From Methanomicrobiales archaeon (GTDB lineage: Archaea > Halobacteriota > Methanomicrobia > Methanomicrobiales > JACTUA01), in assembly GCA_028678635.1 (NCBI GenBank), contig JAJRDC010000102.1:1-5367 (forward strand): a DNA stretch of 5,367 nucleotides. Reading direction: 5' to 3'. Within the stretch, counting starts at the first letter, position 1. Every line of letters starts with the position of its first letter. A program made the position numbers and the translations under genes. Positions 1 to 5,367 of this stretch are shown here, one piece after another. A model generated the notes under the pieces. It was not told where the DNA came from. It saw only the letters and a list, made by a program, of their open reading frames with translations, and searched no databases.

Positions 1-250
1 CGCCGATGTGCTTCCCTGCCCCTTCCCGGCTCACCAGGCCGCGGTTTGTGACGGCACGGATGGGCAGGATCTCCGAGAAATTGTCCCCCATGGAGTAGGT
101 GACGGCTATCAGGCGGATGTGATCCAGCGGGCAGAGGCGCGAGAGCATCCCCGCATCAAAGCCCCGGGCTTCCTCCCGGCTGATCCGGAACGCTCCCTCC
201 GGCGAGGCGAACCGGATCCCGGTGGTCCCGTGGTCGATCCCGATGAACAT
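1..250 (-). CDS. Methanogenesis marker protein 12-like protein, N-terminal part
   Basis: The minus strand from the ATG at 250-248 is open to the window edge and encodes 83 residues beginning MFIGIDHGTTGIRFA; the C-terminus lies outside. The opening is a short beta strand followed by D6-H-G-T-T10, which resembles the phosphate-binding first motif of the ASKHA (acetate kinase/sugar kinase/Hsp70/actin) fold. This start is, from memory, characteristic of methanogenesis marker protein 12, a family of unknown biochemical role found in methanogens. Further visible stretches include SREEARGF (24-31), AVTYSMGDNFSEILPI (49-64) and TNRGLVSREGAGKHIG at the edge. A weak ribosome binding site (AGGA, complement of 259-262) lies 8 bases upstream of the ATG. 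The gene is divergent from the epimerase operon with only 36 bases between them. The family call is fairly firm; catalytic function is unknown and the ASKHA link rests only on the N-terminal motif. Confidence 0.8.
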   Translation of the reverse strand, partial: MFIGIDHGTTGIRFASPEGAFRISREEARGFDAGMLSRLCPLDHIRLIAVTYSMGDNFSEILPIRAVTNRGLVSREGAGKHIG

Positions 251-286
251 CGCAGTAATCCTATAGCATGGGAGGGATAATAGTTA
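251..286. promoter_or_regulatory. Short divergent intergenic region, probable overlapping promoters
   Basis: Only 36 bases separate the start codons of two divergent genes. On the plus strand CCTATAGCAT (260-269) is TATA-like, and about 25 bases downstream of it lies the epimerase ATG, which would give a leaderless or nearly leaderless transcript. On the minus strand AACTATTATC (complement of 276-285) is TATA-like and would place initiation around 256, just ahead of the marker 12 ATG. Both assignments are by eye against the archaeal TATA consensus and neither is strong. Because a good Shine-Dalgarno sequence (271-275) exists for the epimerase, its promoter may instead lie inside the marker 12 coding region. 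Confidence 0.35.
271..278 (+). promoter_or_regulatory. Ribosome binding site deciding the epimerase start
   Basis: GGAGGGAT matches the archaeal anti-Shine-Dalgarno region and ends 8 bases before the ATG at 287. Two adjacent ATG codons are present (287 and 290). The spacing favours 287, but a start at 290 would remove only one residue. Confidence 0.6.
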
Positions 287-1225
287 ATGATGTTCAGCGT
301 GGTGACAGGGGGCGCGGGGTTCATCGGCTCCCACCTGGTGGACGCGCTGGTGGCCCGCGGCGACCGGGTGACGGTCATCGACAACCTGAGCGCCGGGACC
401 AGGGAGCACCTGGCACGGCACCTGGAGAACGGCGCGGTGACCCTGGTCACCGCAGACCTCCTGGGAAACGGCTGGGAGGATCACCTGGAGGGAGCGGGGA
501 TCGTCTTTCACCTGGCGGCCGATCCGGATGTCCGGCAGAGTGCCGCGACACCCGGTCGGCAGGTGCAGCAGAACATCGTTGCCACCGAACGCGTGCTGGC
601 GGCGATGAGGCACCATGGCGTCAGGAATATCGCCTTCACCTCCACCTCCACCGTCTACGGCGAGGCATCGGTGATCCCCACCCCAGAGGAGTACACCCCT
701 CTCGAGCCCATCTCGGTGTACGGGGCCACCAAGCTGGCCTGCGAGGCCCTGATCTCTGCCTACTCCCATTCCTTCGGTATCCGGTCCTCTACCTTCCGGT
801 TCGCGAACATCATCGGGCCCCGGAGTGGCCATGGAGTGATCCCGGACTTTGTCCGGAAGCTCCGGAAGAATCCCGGGGAGCTGGAGATCCTTGGCAACGG
901 GTCCCAGACCAAGTCCTACCTGGAGGTGACGGAGTGCGTCCGGGCGATGCTCTTTGCGGTGGACCATGCGAAGGAAAGGGTGAACGTGTACAACATCGGT
1001 TCCGAGGACTGGATCGATGTCACCACCATTGCGGATATCGTGGTCCGGGCACTGGGCCTCTCCGGGGTGAGGTACCGCTACACCGGCGGTGAACGGGGCT
1101 GGGTGGGGGACGTGCCCCGGATGCTCCTCTCCATCGACCGGCTGAAATCCCTGGGCTGGAGACCGAACATGGGTTCGCGGGAGAGCGTCGTCGCCGCCGC
1201 CCGGGCCATGGCAGGGGAGGGATGA
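287..1225 (+). CDS. NAD-dependent nucleotide-sugar epimerase (GalE-like, extended SDR)
   Basis: The 312-residue protein is a member of the extended short-chain dehydrogenase/reductase family that epimerises or dehydrates nucleotide sugars in the cytoplasm. The Rossmann glycine motif TGGAGFIG is at 7-14, the NAD-type acidic position in VIDNLSAG at 30-37, FHLAADPDV at 74-82, the FTSTSTVYGE strand at 117-126 and the catalytic YGATK with Y145 and K149. Aligned by eye with E. coli GalE, the serine that assists catalysis corresponds to T120, a conservative change. The segment RFANIIGPRSGHGVIPDFVRK (171-191) followed by GNGSQTKSYLEV (203-214) is typical of archaeal UDP-glucose 4-epimerase-like proteins. 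Length is slightly short of E. coli GalE (about 338) but normal for archaeal members. Substrate (UDP-glucose, UDP-GlcNAc or another) cannot be read from sequence. It is the first gene of a three-gene operon and its TGA lies 3 bases before the next start. Confidence 0.88.
   Translation: MMFSVVTGGAGFIGSHLVDALVARGDRVTVIDNLSAGTREHLARHLENGAVTLVTADLLGNGWEDHLEGAGIVFHLAADPDVRQSAATPGRQVQQNIVATERVLAAMRHHGVRNIAFTSTSTVYGEASVIPTPEEYTPLEPISVYGATKLACEALISAYSHSFGIRSSTFRFANIIGPRSGHGVIPDFVRKLRKNPGELEILGNGSQTKSYLEVTECVRAMLFAVDHAKERVNVYNIGSEDWIDVTTIADIVVRALGLSGVRYRYTGGERGWVGDVPRMLLSIDRLKSLGWRPNMGSRESVVAAARAMAGEG
1216..1220 (+). promoter_or_regulatory. Ribosome binding site supporting the GTG start at 1229
   Basis: GGAGG, within a GGGGAGGGAT run in the last codons of the epimerase, lies 8 bases before GTG 1229. 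It is too close to ATG 1222, which opens a different, compositionally implausible frame, so it supports the GTG as the true start. Confidence 0.65.
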
Positions 1226-1228
1226 CCC

Positions 1229-1690
1229 GTGGAGGTTGCCTCCGCCCTCACGATCCTCCTCCTGGGGGCGATCCCCCTCTTCGAGGCCAGGTACGCGATA
1301 CCCGCTGCCCTCGTGGCAGGCTACCAGCCGGTGGAGGCGTTCCTCCTGGGCCTTGCCGGGAACCTGCTCCCCATCATCCCCCTCCTGCTCCTCCTGGGAC
1401 CGGTCTCAGACTTCCTGATCCGGCACTCGGCACTGGCGGACCGGTTCTTCCGCTGGCTCTTTGAGCGGACACGCGCAAAGCTCCAGGGGCTGGAGAAGGT
1501 CGAGGCCCTGGCCCTCTTTGCCTTTGTCGCGGTCCCGCTGCCCATGACCGGTGCCTGGAGCGGGTGCGTGGTGGCCTTCATCTTCGATGTCCCGTTCCGG
1601 TACGCCCTTCCTGCCATCGCCCTGGGGGCGGTGGTGGCCGCGCTTGTGACCACCCTCCCCACCCTGGGCTTCCTGTCCCTGGTCAGGTGA
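1229..1690 (+). CDS. Small multipass membrane protein, COG2426 / putative small multidrug export family (PF06695)
   Basis: The 153-residue protein is very hydrophobic and starts at GTG. The family signature GAIPLFEARYAIPAA is at 12-26, with E18 and R20 in an otherwise apolar stretch. A second hydrophobic block with GNLLP (44-48) spans about 36-64. A basic, amphipathic loop (72-90, FFRWLFERTRAKLQGLEKV) follows, then VPLPMTGAWSG (102-112) and hydrophobic segments to about 150. The pattern suggests four membrane passes or re-entrant hairpins. The Pfam name implies small-molecule export but the function of the family has, to my knowledge, little direct experimental support. The gene sits 3 bases after the epimerase and 5 bases before the mutase-like gene, so it is almost certainly co-transcribed and translationally coupled. 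Family call good; transport substrate unknown. Confidence 0.82.
   Translation: MEVASALTILLLGAIPLFEARYAIPAALVAGYQPVEAFLLGLAGNLLPIIPLLLLLGPVSDFLIRHSALADRFFRWLFERTRAKLQGLEKVEALALFAFVAVPLPMTGAWSGCVVAFIFDVPFRYALPAIALGAVVAALVTTLPTLGFLSLVR
1685..1690 (+). promoter_or_regulatory. Ribosome binding site deciding the start at 1696
   Basis: AGGTGA, overlapping the stop codon of the membrane-protein gene, lies 5 bases before ATG 1696. Another ATG (1691) immediately follows that stop codon but opens a non-homologous frame and is too close to this site. Confidence 0.65.
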
Positions 1691-1695
1691 ATGCC

Positions 1696-2871
1696 ATGGA
1701 ACCGCGGAAGTGCCTGGTGGTCCTGGGTGACGGGATGGCGGACGAACCGCTGGAAGAACTGGGGGGGAAGACTCCCCTGGAGTATGCCCGGACACCACAC
1801 TTTGACCGGATCGCGGAGGAAGGGGCCTGCGGGCTCCTCCGGACCATCCCTCCCGGGTTCGAGGCAGGGAGTGACATCGCCAACCTCTCGATCCTGGGGT
1901 ATGATCCTGCCCGGTACTACACGGGCCGGGGACCGCTGGAGGCCGCTTCCATCGGCGTGGAACTGGGGGCCGACAGCGTGGCCTACCGGTGCAACCTGGT
2001 TACCGTGACGGACGGTGTCATGGCAGACTTCACCGCAGGCCATATCTCCAGCGGGGAAGGGGCCCAGCTGATCCATTCCCTGGAGGGGTCTGTTGACGGG
2101 GCCCGGTTCTACCCGGGTGTCAGCTACCGGAACCTGATGGTACTGGAGCGGGGGAAGGGATCGGAGACAACCCCTCCCCATGATATCGCGGGACTGCCTA
2201 TCGAATCCCACCTCCCCCTCGGGTGGGACGGGCCGATCCTGCGGCGGGCGATGGAATGGAGCCGGACAATCCTCGCGCACCATGAGGTGAACCGGACCCG
2301 GATCCGCCAGGGGAAACCGCCTGCCACCATGATCTGGCCGTGGAGCGGTGGCAGGAGACCGGCCCTGCCCCCGTTCCGGGAGCGCTACGGTCTCTCCGGC
2401 GGGATCATCGCCGCCGTTGACCTTCTGAATGGCATCGGGAAGTACGCAGGGATGGAGGTGATCCGGGTGCCCGGGGCCACCGGCTACCTGGACACCGATT
2501 ACCAGGCCAAGGCCAGGTACGCGGTGGAGGCCCTCACACGGCTGGATTTCCTGTACCTCCATGTCGAGGCCCCTGACGAGGCCGGGCACATGGGGAACGT
2601 GGAGGAGAAGGTCCGGGCCATCGAGCGAGTGGACGGAATGGTGGGGACCATCCTGGAGTCATTTGACGGCGTGATCGCGGTGCTCCCGGACCACCCCACC
2701 CCCATCCGGCTCAGGACCCACACGGCGGATCCGGTACCGTTTGCCGTGCGGGGGCTCTCCCGGGACAGCATCGGCAGGCTGACGGAACGCGAGGCGGCAA
2801 AGGGATCCTTTGGTCTCCGGAATGGGATGGATCTCCTCCCGCTGATGCTGGGGAGGGGGACCCCATCCTAA
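1696..2871 (+). CDS. apgM: Archaeal cofactor-independent phosphoglycerate mutase family enzyme (possibly the proposed homoserine kinase subgroup)
   Basis: The 391-residue protein belongs to the alkaline-phosphatase-superfamily phosphoglycerate mutases (COG3635). Likely metal ligands and nucleophile are visible in order: D12 in LGDGMADEP (10-18), S59 in the GSDIANLSILGYDP motif (58-71), D294 and H298 in VEAPDEAGH (290-298), D332-H333 in LPDHPTP and H342 in THTADPVPF. LGGKTPLEYARTP (22-34), YYTGRGPLEAASIGV (74-88) and VPGATGYLDT (258-267) are also family landmarks. The set of motifs is complete, so an active enzyme is expected. Two activities are possible: interconversion of 3- and 2-phosphoglycerate in glycolysis/gluconeogenesis, or homoserine phosphorylation, proposed for the subgroup TIGR02535. 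The motifs GDGMADEP and TPPHDI (159-164) look more like the latter to me. The gene symbol reflects family membership only. The start at 1696 is chosen because the family begins right before LVVLGDGM and a ribosome binding site precedes it; the open frame extends 44 codons upstream without homologous character. Last gene of the operon. Confidence 0.85.
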   Translation: MEPRKCLVVLGDGMADEPLEELGGKTPLEYARTPHFDRIAEEGACGLLRTIPPGFEAGSDIANLSILGYDPARYYTGRGPLEAASIGVELGADSVAYRCNLVTVTDGVMADFTAGHISSGEGAQLIHSLEGSVDGARFYPGVSYRNLMVLERGKGSETTPPHDIAGLPIESHLPLGWDGPILRRAMEWSRTILAHHEVNRTRIRQGKPPATMIWPWSGGRRPALPPFRERYGLSGGIIAAVDLLNGIGKYAGMEVIRVPGATGYLDTDYQAKARYAVEALTRLDFLYLHVEAPDEAGHMGNVEEKVRAIERVDGMVGTILESFDGVIAVLPDHPTPIRLRTHTADPVPFAVRGLSRDSIGRLTEREAAKGSFGLRNGMDLLPLMLGRGTPS

Positions 2872-2983
2872 GGCGGCGAGGGTGCGGAGATGGGCCTGGA
2901 GAACCGGCGGGACCCATTCAACCTCCTTTAAGAGGGGGCAGGATGGATAGTACTCGCGGAAGCCTCGACGGAGTTGCAGGGCA
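2872..2983 (+). promoter_or_regulatory. Intergenic leader of the ABC exporter gene with hairpin/TATA-like element
   Basis: This 112-base gap separates the operon from the exporter gene. CCTC (2922-2925) and GAGG (2932-2935) can pair around a six-base CTTTAA loop; the same A/T core (TCCTTTAAGA, 2924-2933) is the best TATA-like candidate here and would place initiation near 2955, giving a leader of about 30 bases. No clear T-rich archaeal terminator follows the upstream gene, so read-through from the operon is possible. GGAG at 2970-2973, 10 bases before the ATG, is a usable ribosome binding site. Visual call only. Confidence 0.35.
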
Positions 2984-2987
2984 ATGA
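2943..2987 (+). CDS. Possible 14-codon leader ORF overlapping the exporter start
   Basis: ATG 2943 opens MDSTRGSLDGVAGQ and ends at TGA 2985-2987, which overlaps the exporter ATG (2984-2986) as ATGA. A purine run GAGGGGG (2932-2938) lies 4 bases upstream and could serve as a ribosome binding site, and part of it lies in the small hairpin described for this gap. The peptide has no recognisable similarity or attenuator-like run of one amino acid. It may be a chance ORF; if the TATA-like element at about 2924-2933 is the promoter, transcription would begin after its start codon and it would not be translated. Confidence 0.2.
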   Translation: MDSTRGSLDGVAGQ

Positions 2988-4822
2988 TCGGCAGGCTCGT
3001 GTTCAGGAAGATCCTCGGGGTGGTTCCCCGGGAACCCTTCAGGGACTTCTTCCTCATGGGGAAGTACATGCTCCCCTACTGGCAGGGGCTTGCCCTGTTC
3101 GTGGTCCTTGCCATCGTCTGCGCCTTTTTCGAGGCCGTGAGCCTGGGAGCCCTCGTGCCCCTGGTCCAGATGATGGAAAGCCCGGAAGAACCCGGTGGTA
3201 CCCTCTGGGAGATCCTGAATACGATCTTCTCTGCCTTTGGAATCCCGCTCACCTTCACCACGCTCCTCGCCCTCATCACCATCCTCTTCCTCATCGGGCA
3301 GATCCTCCTCTTTGTGAAGAAGAAGACCCAGGTGAATCTCCGGGTCAGCTTCATCCAGAACATGAAGGTAGCGGCCTTCCGGGCAATCCTCTCAGCCGAT
3401 ATTTCGTTCCACAAATCGCGGAAGACGGGTAACTTCGTGAACCTGCTGGTGACCGAGATCGAGAACGCGGGCTACGGGCTCTTTGCCATCACCGAGTACG
3501 TGACCGACTGTTTCTTCATTTCGGTCTATGCCCTCATGCTCCTCTATATCTCCGTTCCGATTACCCTCATTGTCCTTGCCGTCTCCCTCGTCGCGTTCTA
3601 TCTGATGAACCGGTGGCTGAAACGTTCCAGCATCTACGGCAGGCAGCTCGTGGATCTGGGCATAGAGCAGAATGAGTTCCTCTCTGAGCGGCTGGGGCTG
3701 CTCCGTCTCATCAAGACCTCCTCAACCGAGCCCGGGGAGGTGGATCACTTCCGGGGGATCAGTCGGAGGTTTGGCGAGAGCTACGTGGGCTTCGGCATCA
3801 CGGGCGCGAGTATCGAGATCCTTTTCCAGACCATCATCTTCGTGATTGCCGTTGCCGTCCTCTTCTTCTCGGTCAATATCTTCCACATCCAGCTGGCCCT
3901 GCTCCTCCTCTTCCTCTTCGTGCTCGTCCGGATCCAGGCCCCCCTCAGGGACATCAATTCCCGACGACATGAGCTGGCCAGAGAGATCCCCAGCTTCCAC
4001 AAGATCGACCAGCTGCTCACCGATGTAACGGCCCACCGGAAGGTGAAGGCCGGGCCTCTCCCGTTCCCCGGTTTCCGCCGTGAGATCACCCTGAACCACG
4101 TCTCCTTTTCCTATGACGGGCAGGTACCGGTGCTCTCTGATGTGAGCATCCGGATCCCGAAGAACTCGATGGTGGCTCTCGTAGGGGCTTCGGGGGGAGG
4201 CAAATCCACCGTCGTGGATCTCATCACCAGGCTCATTGATCCGGATACGGGGACAATCCTCATCGACGGGGAAGACCTGCGGAACTATACCCTGGAGTCC
4301 TATCGGCGGAAACTGGGGGTTGTGAGCCAGGAGATCCTGGTCTTCAATGATACGGTCCTCGCGAACATCTGCTACGGATCCAGCGAGATCTCCCTTCCCG
4401 GGGCCATGGAGGCGGCGAAAATCGCGAATGCCCATGAGTTCATCATGGGGCTGGCGGACCGATATGACACCCTCCTGGGGGAGCGGGGGACCAAGCTCTC
4501 CGGGGGGCAGAAACAGCGGATTGCCCTGGCCCGGGCGATCTACAAGAACCCGGAGATCTTCATCCTGGACGAGGCCACGTCATCACTGGACAGCGAGTCC
4601 GAGAAGATCATCCAGGACTCCATCAGCGAGCTTCAGGAAAAATATACCATCATCACCATCGCCCACCGGCTCTCCACCGTCAAGTACGCCGACTGCATCG
4701 TGGTGATCGAGAAGGGAAGGGTCGTTGAGACAGGGACCCACGATGAGCTCCTGGCAGCGGACGGCTTCTACGCGAAGTACTACCGGATGCAGGTGGGTGG
4801 GGAGGCATCCCCGAACCACTGA
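2984..4822 (+). CDS. ABC exporter half-transporter (fused permease-ATPase, MsbA/PglK-like)
   Basis: The 612-residue protein fuses a transmembrane domain and an ATPase domain and should work as a homodimer (or heterodimer) in the cytoplasmic membrane, exporting a lipid, glycolipid or drug with ATP. Six membrane segments can be placed at about 34-56, 91-112, 172-191, 193-208, 276-298 and 300-317. The ATPase domain is complete: A-loop Y377, Walker A GASGGGKST (401-409), Q-loop Q449, signature LSGGQ (505-509), Walker B IFILDE with catalytic E530, D-loop SSLD (533-536) and switch histidine H561. The length is normal for the family. ATG 2984 is the only reasonable start because an in-frame stop occurs at 2948. 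The neighbouring cytidylyltransferase and the epimerase upstream suggest a surface-glycan substrate such as a lipid-linked sugar, but the sequence alone does not show this. By eye the gene is somewhat less GC-rich than the operon before it, partly because of its hydrophobic codons. Confidence 0.92.
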   Translation: MIGRLVFRKILGVVPREPFRDFFLMGKYMLPYWQGLALFVVLAIVCAFFEAVSLGALVPLVQMMESPEEPGGTLWEILNTIFSAFGIPLTFTTLLALITILFLIGQILLFVKKKTQVNLRVSFIQNMKVAAFRAILSADISFHKSRKTGNFVNLLVTEIENAGYGLFAITEYVTDCFFISVYALMLLYISVPITLIVLAVSLVAFYLMNRWLKRSSIYGRQLVDLGIEQNEFLSERLGLLRLIKTSSTEPGEVDHFRGISRRFGESYVGFGITGASIEILFQTIIFVIAVAVLFFSVNIFHIQLALLLLFLFVLVRIQAPLRDINSRRHELAREIPSFHKIDQLLTDVTAHRKVKAGPLPFPGFRREITLNHVSFSYDGQVPVLSDVSIRIPKNSMVALVGASGGGKSTVVDLITRLIDPDTGTILIDGEDLRNYTLESYRRKLGVVSQEILVFNDTVLANICYGSSEISLPGAMEAAKIANAHEFIMGLADRYDTLLGERGTKLSGGQKQRIALARAIYKNPEIFILDEATSSLDSESEKIIQDSISELQEKYTIITIAHRLSTVKYADCIVVIEKGRVVETGTHDELLAADGFYAKYYRMQVGGEASPNH

Positions 4823-4825
4823 TCT

Positions 4826-4844
4826 CCCGTTTCTCCCGGGTTTT
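4826..4844. terminator. Small hairpin plus T-run between convergent genes
   Basis: CCCG (4826-4829) and CGGG (4837-4840) can form a 4-bp GC stem with a seven-base loop, followed directly by TTTT (4841-4844). It lies right after the exporter stop codon and is immediately followed by the stop codon of the opposing gene (4844-4846). On the plus strand the order of stem then T-run fits termination. On the minus strand no T-run follows the stem, so its role there is doubtful. The stem is short, so this is a modest candidate. Confidence 0.4.
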
Positions 4845-5367
4845 CAGATCCTTCCGGTTCTCACGAGAAAATCCGCAAACTCGAGGTCAATGGGATCGTC
4901 GATATCCATCGAGGTGAGGCGCGGCATGACCCAGATCCGGGAGACCCTTCCGAAGATCGAATTCTGGTCAAAGAGGACCGACCGCCGGGTGGCATAGATG
5001 CCGCCGTTCGGGACATAGAACCGTGGAAGGGTCTGGGAAACTCCCACATCCCCGGTCATGTCGGTCCCAAGGAGGCTCCGTCCGTATCCCTTCTTATCGA
5101 TACTGTACATCCACTCCGGGCGATCCTGGACTTCCCGTCCACTCCATGCGCTGTCGGCATCAGATTCCAGGAGCAGGCGCACACACCCGTCGATATCGGC
5201 GGAGGAGCAGAAGGGGGTGGATGGCTGCACCGTGACCGCGATTCCTATGGGGTATCCCTCCTGCTCCTCCAGATAGGTGACGGCATGCTGGGTGACGAGT
5301 TCCGATGCCACGTCCTCCGAGATCTCCGGCGGCCTCACAAAGGGGACCTCGGCACCGTATTCCTCTG
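4844..5367 (-). CDS. Acylneuraminate-type cytidylyltransferase (CMP-sugar synthetase), C-terminal part
   Basis: The minus strand is open from the right edge to a TGA at 4846-4844, giving 173 visible residues; the N-terminus with the CTP-binding start of the fold lies outside. Residue numbers here count from the first complete codon (5365). The fragment follows the NeuA family in order: YGAEVPFVRPPEIS (3-16), the QPSTPF motif (47-52), SADIDGCVRLLLESDADSA (55-73), QTLPRFYVPNGGIYATRR (111-128) and MDIDDPIDLEFADFL (153-167). The aspartate pair D154/D156 corresponds to the metal-binding pair of bacterial CMP-sialate synthetases. Such enzymes couple CTP with a 2-keto sugar acid (sialic, legionaminic or pseudaminic type) to form the CMP-activated donor for glycan assembly. 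Which sugar is used cannot be told from this part. A GTG at 5338 is internal, because homologous sequence continues upstream of it. It converges on the exporter gene. Confidence 0.85.
   Translation of the reverse strand, partial: EEYGAEVPFVRPPEISEDVASELVTQHAVTYLEEQEGYPIGIAVTVQPSTPFCSSADIDGCVRLLLESDADSAWSGREVQDRPEWMYSIDKKGYGRSLLGTDMTGDVGVSQTLPRFYVPNGGIYATRRSVLFDQNSIFGRVSRIWVMPRLTSMDIDDPIDLEFADFLVRTGRI

Noticed and set aside
638..652. ACCTCC tandem repeat
   Set aside because: It simply encodes the TSTST segment of the epimerase active-site strand.
268..1092. Second plus-strand frame and a minus-strand frame (284-967) across the epimerase
   Set aside because: Both overlap a gene with intact Rossmann and YxxxK motifs and show low-complexity translations.
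1222..1464. ATG overlapping the epimerase stop (ATGA) and its 80-codon frame
   Set aside because: The frame gives a proline-rich, non-homologous translation, while GTG 1229 gives the recognised membrane family with good ribosome-binding spacing.
1564..1695. 44-codon N-terminal extension of the mutase-like gene
   Set aside because: It overlaps the membrane-protein gene, has no family similarity, and a good ribosome binding site and the expected N-terminus occur at 1696.
1761..1767. Run of seven G, with six-G runs at the Walker A and signature motifs of the exporter
   Set aside because: Considered as slippage or frameshift sites, but all three fall in glycine codons and the reading frames continue correctly on both sides.
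1691..2008. ATG directly after the membrane-protein stop with a 105-codon frame
   Set aside because: Tryptophan- and arginine-rich translation in the wrong frame of the mutase-like gene.
1321..2589. Long minus-strand open frame (422 codons) opposite the membrane-protein and mutase-like genes
   Set aside because: It is antisense to two genes with clear family motifs, its translation is a proline/glycine/arginine-rich composition with no domain, and such frames are common in GC-rich DNA.
3896..3918. Pyrimidine-rich tract (CTCCTCCTCTTCCTCTTC)
   Set aside because: It encodes a leucine/phenylalanine-rich membrane helix; no further structural signal is seen.
3722..4435. Minus-strand open frame (237 codons) opposite the ABC exporter
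   Set aside because: It mirrors the exporter codons; its acidic run is just the reverse of the leucine/phenylalanine codons of a membrane helix.

Overview
The window looks like chromosomal DNA of a GC-rich methanogenic archaeon, most likely of the Methanomicrobiales. The evidence is a partial gene at the left edge that starts like methanogenesis marker protein 12, an archaeal-type phosphoglycerate-mutase-family enzyme, ribosome binding sites of the GGAGG/AGGTGA type, and dense CGG/CTC/ATC codon use. The order-level assignment is inference from these family signatures, not a database result.

Layout. Positions 1-250 (minus strand) hold the N-terminal 83 residues of the marker 12-like protein, which runs off the left edge. 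Only 36 bases separate it from a divergent, tightly packed plus-strand operon (287-2871): an NAD-dependent nucleotide-sugar epimerase (287-1225), a small multipass membrane protein of the COG2426/PF06695 type (GTG start, 1229-1690) and an archaeal phosphoglycerate-mutase-like/proposed homoserine kinase enzyme (1696-2871). The gaps inside the operon are 3 and 5 bases, each with a ribosome binding site in the end of the preceding gene. A 112-base gap (2872-2983) follows. It holds a short hairpin/TATA-like element and a possible 14-codon leader ORF whose stop overlaps the next start. Then comes a complete ABC exporter half-transporter (2984-4822) with all catalytic motifs intact. A 21-base convergent gap with a small hairpin and T-run separates it from a minus-strand acylneuraminate-type cytidylyltransferase (4844-5367), whose N-terminus lies beyond the right edge.

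How the genes fit together. The epimerase, the exporter and the CMP-sugar-forming cytidylyltransferase all point to surface glycan metabolism (nucleotide-sugar interconversion, activation of a nonulosonic-type sugar, export of a lipid or glycan). The marker 12 gene and the mutase-like gene belong to methanogen core and central metabolism, so the window probably spans the edge between a core block on the left and a cell-surface glycan block on the right. I see no mobile element, CRISPR array, tRNA or rRNA, and nothing that clearly amounts to an undescribed multi-gene system. The most useful leads are the leader-ORF arrangement before the exporter, the identity of the mutase-like enzyme, and the unusual active-site motif of the cytidylyltransferase.
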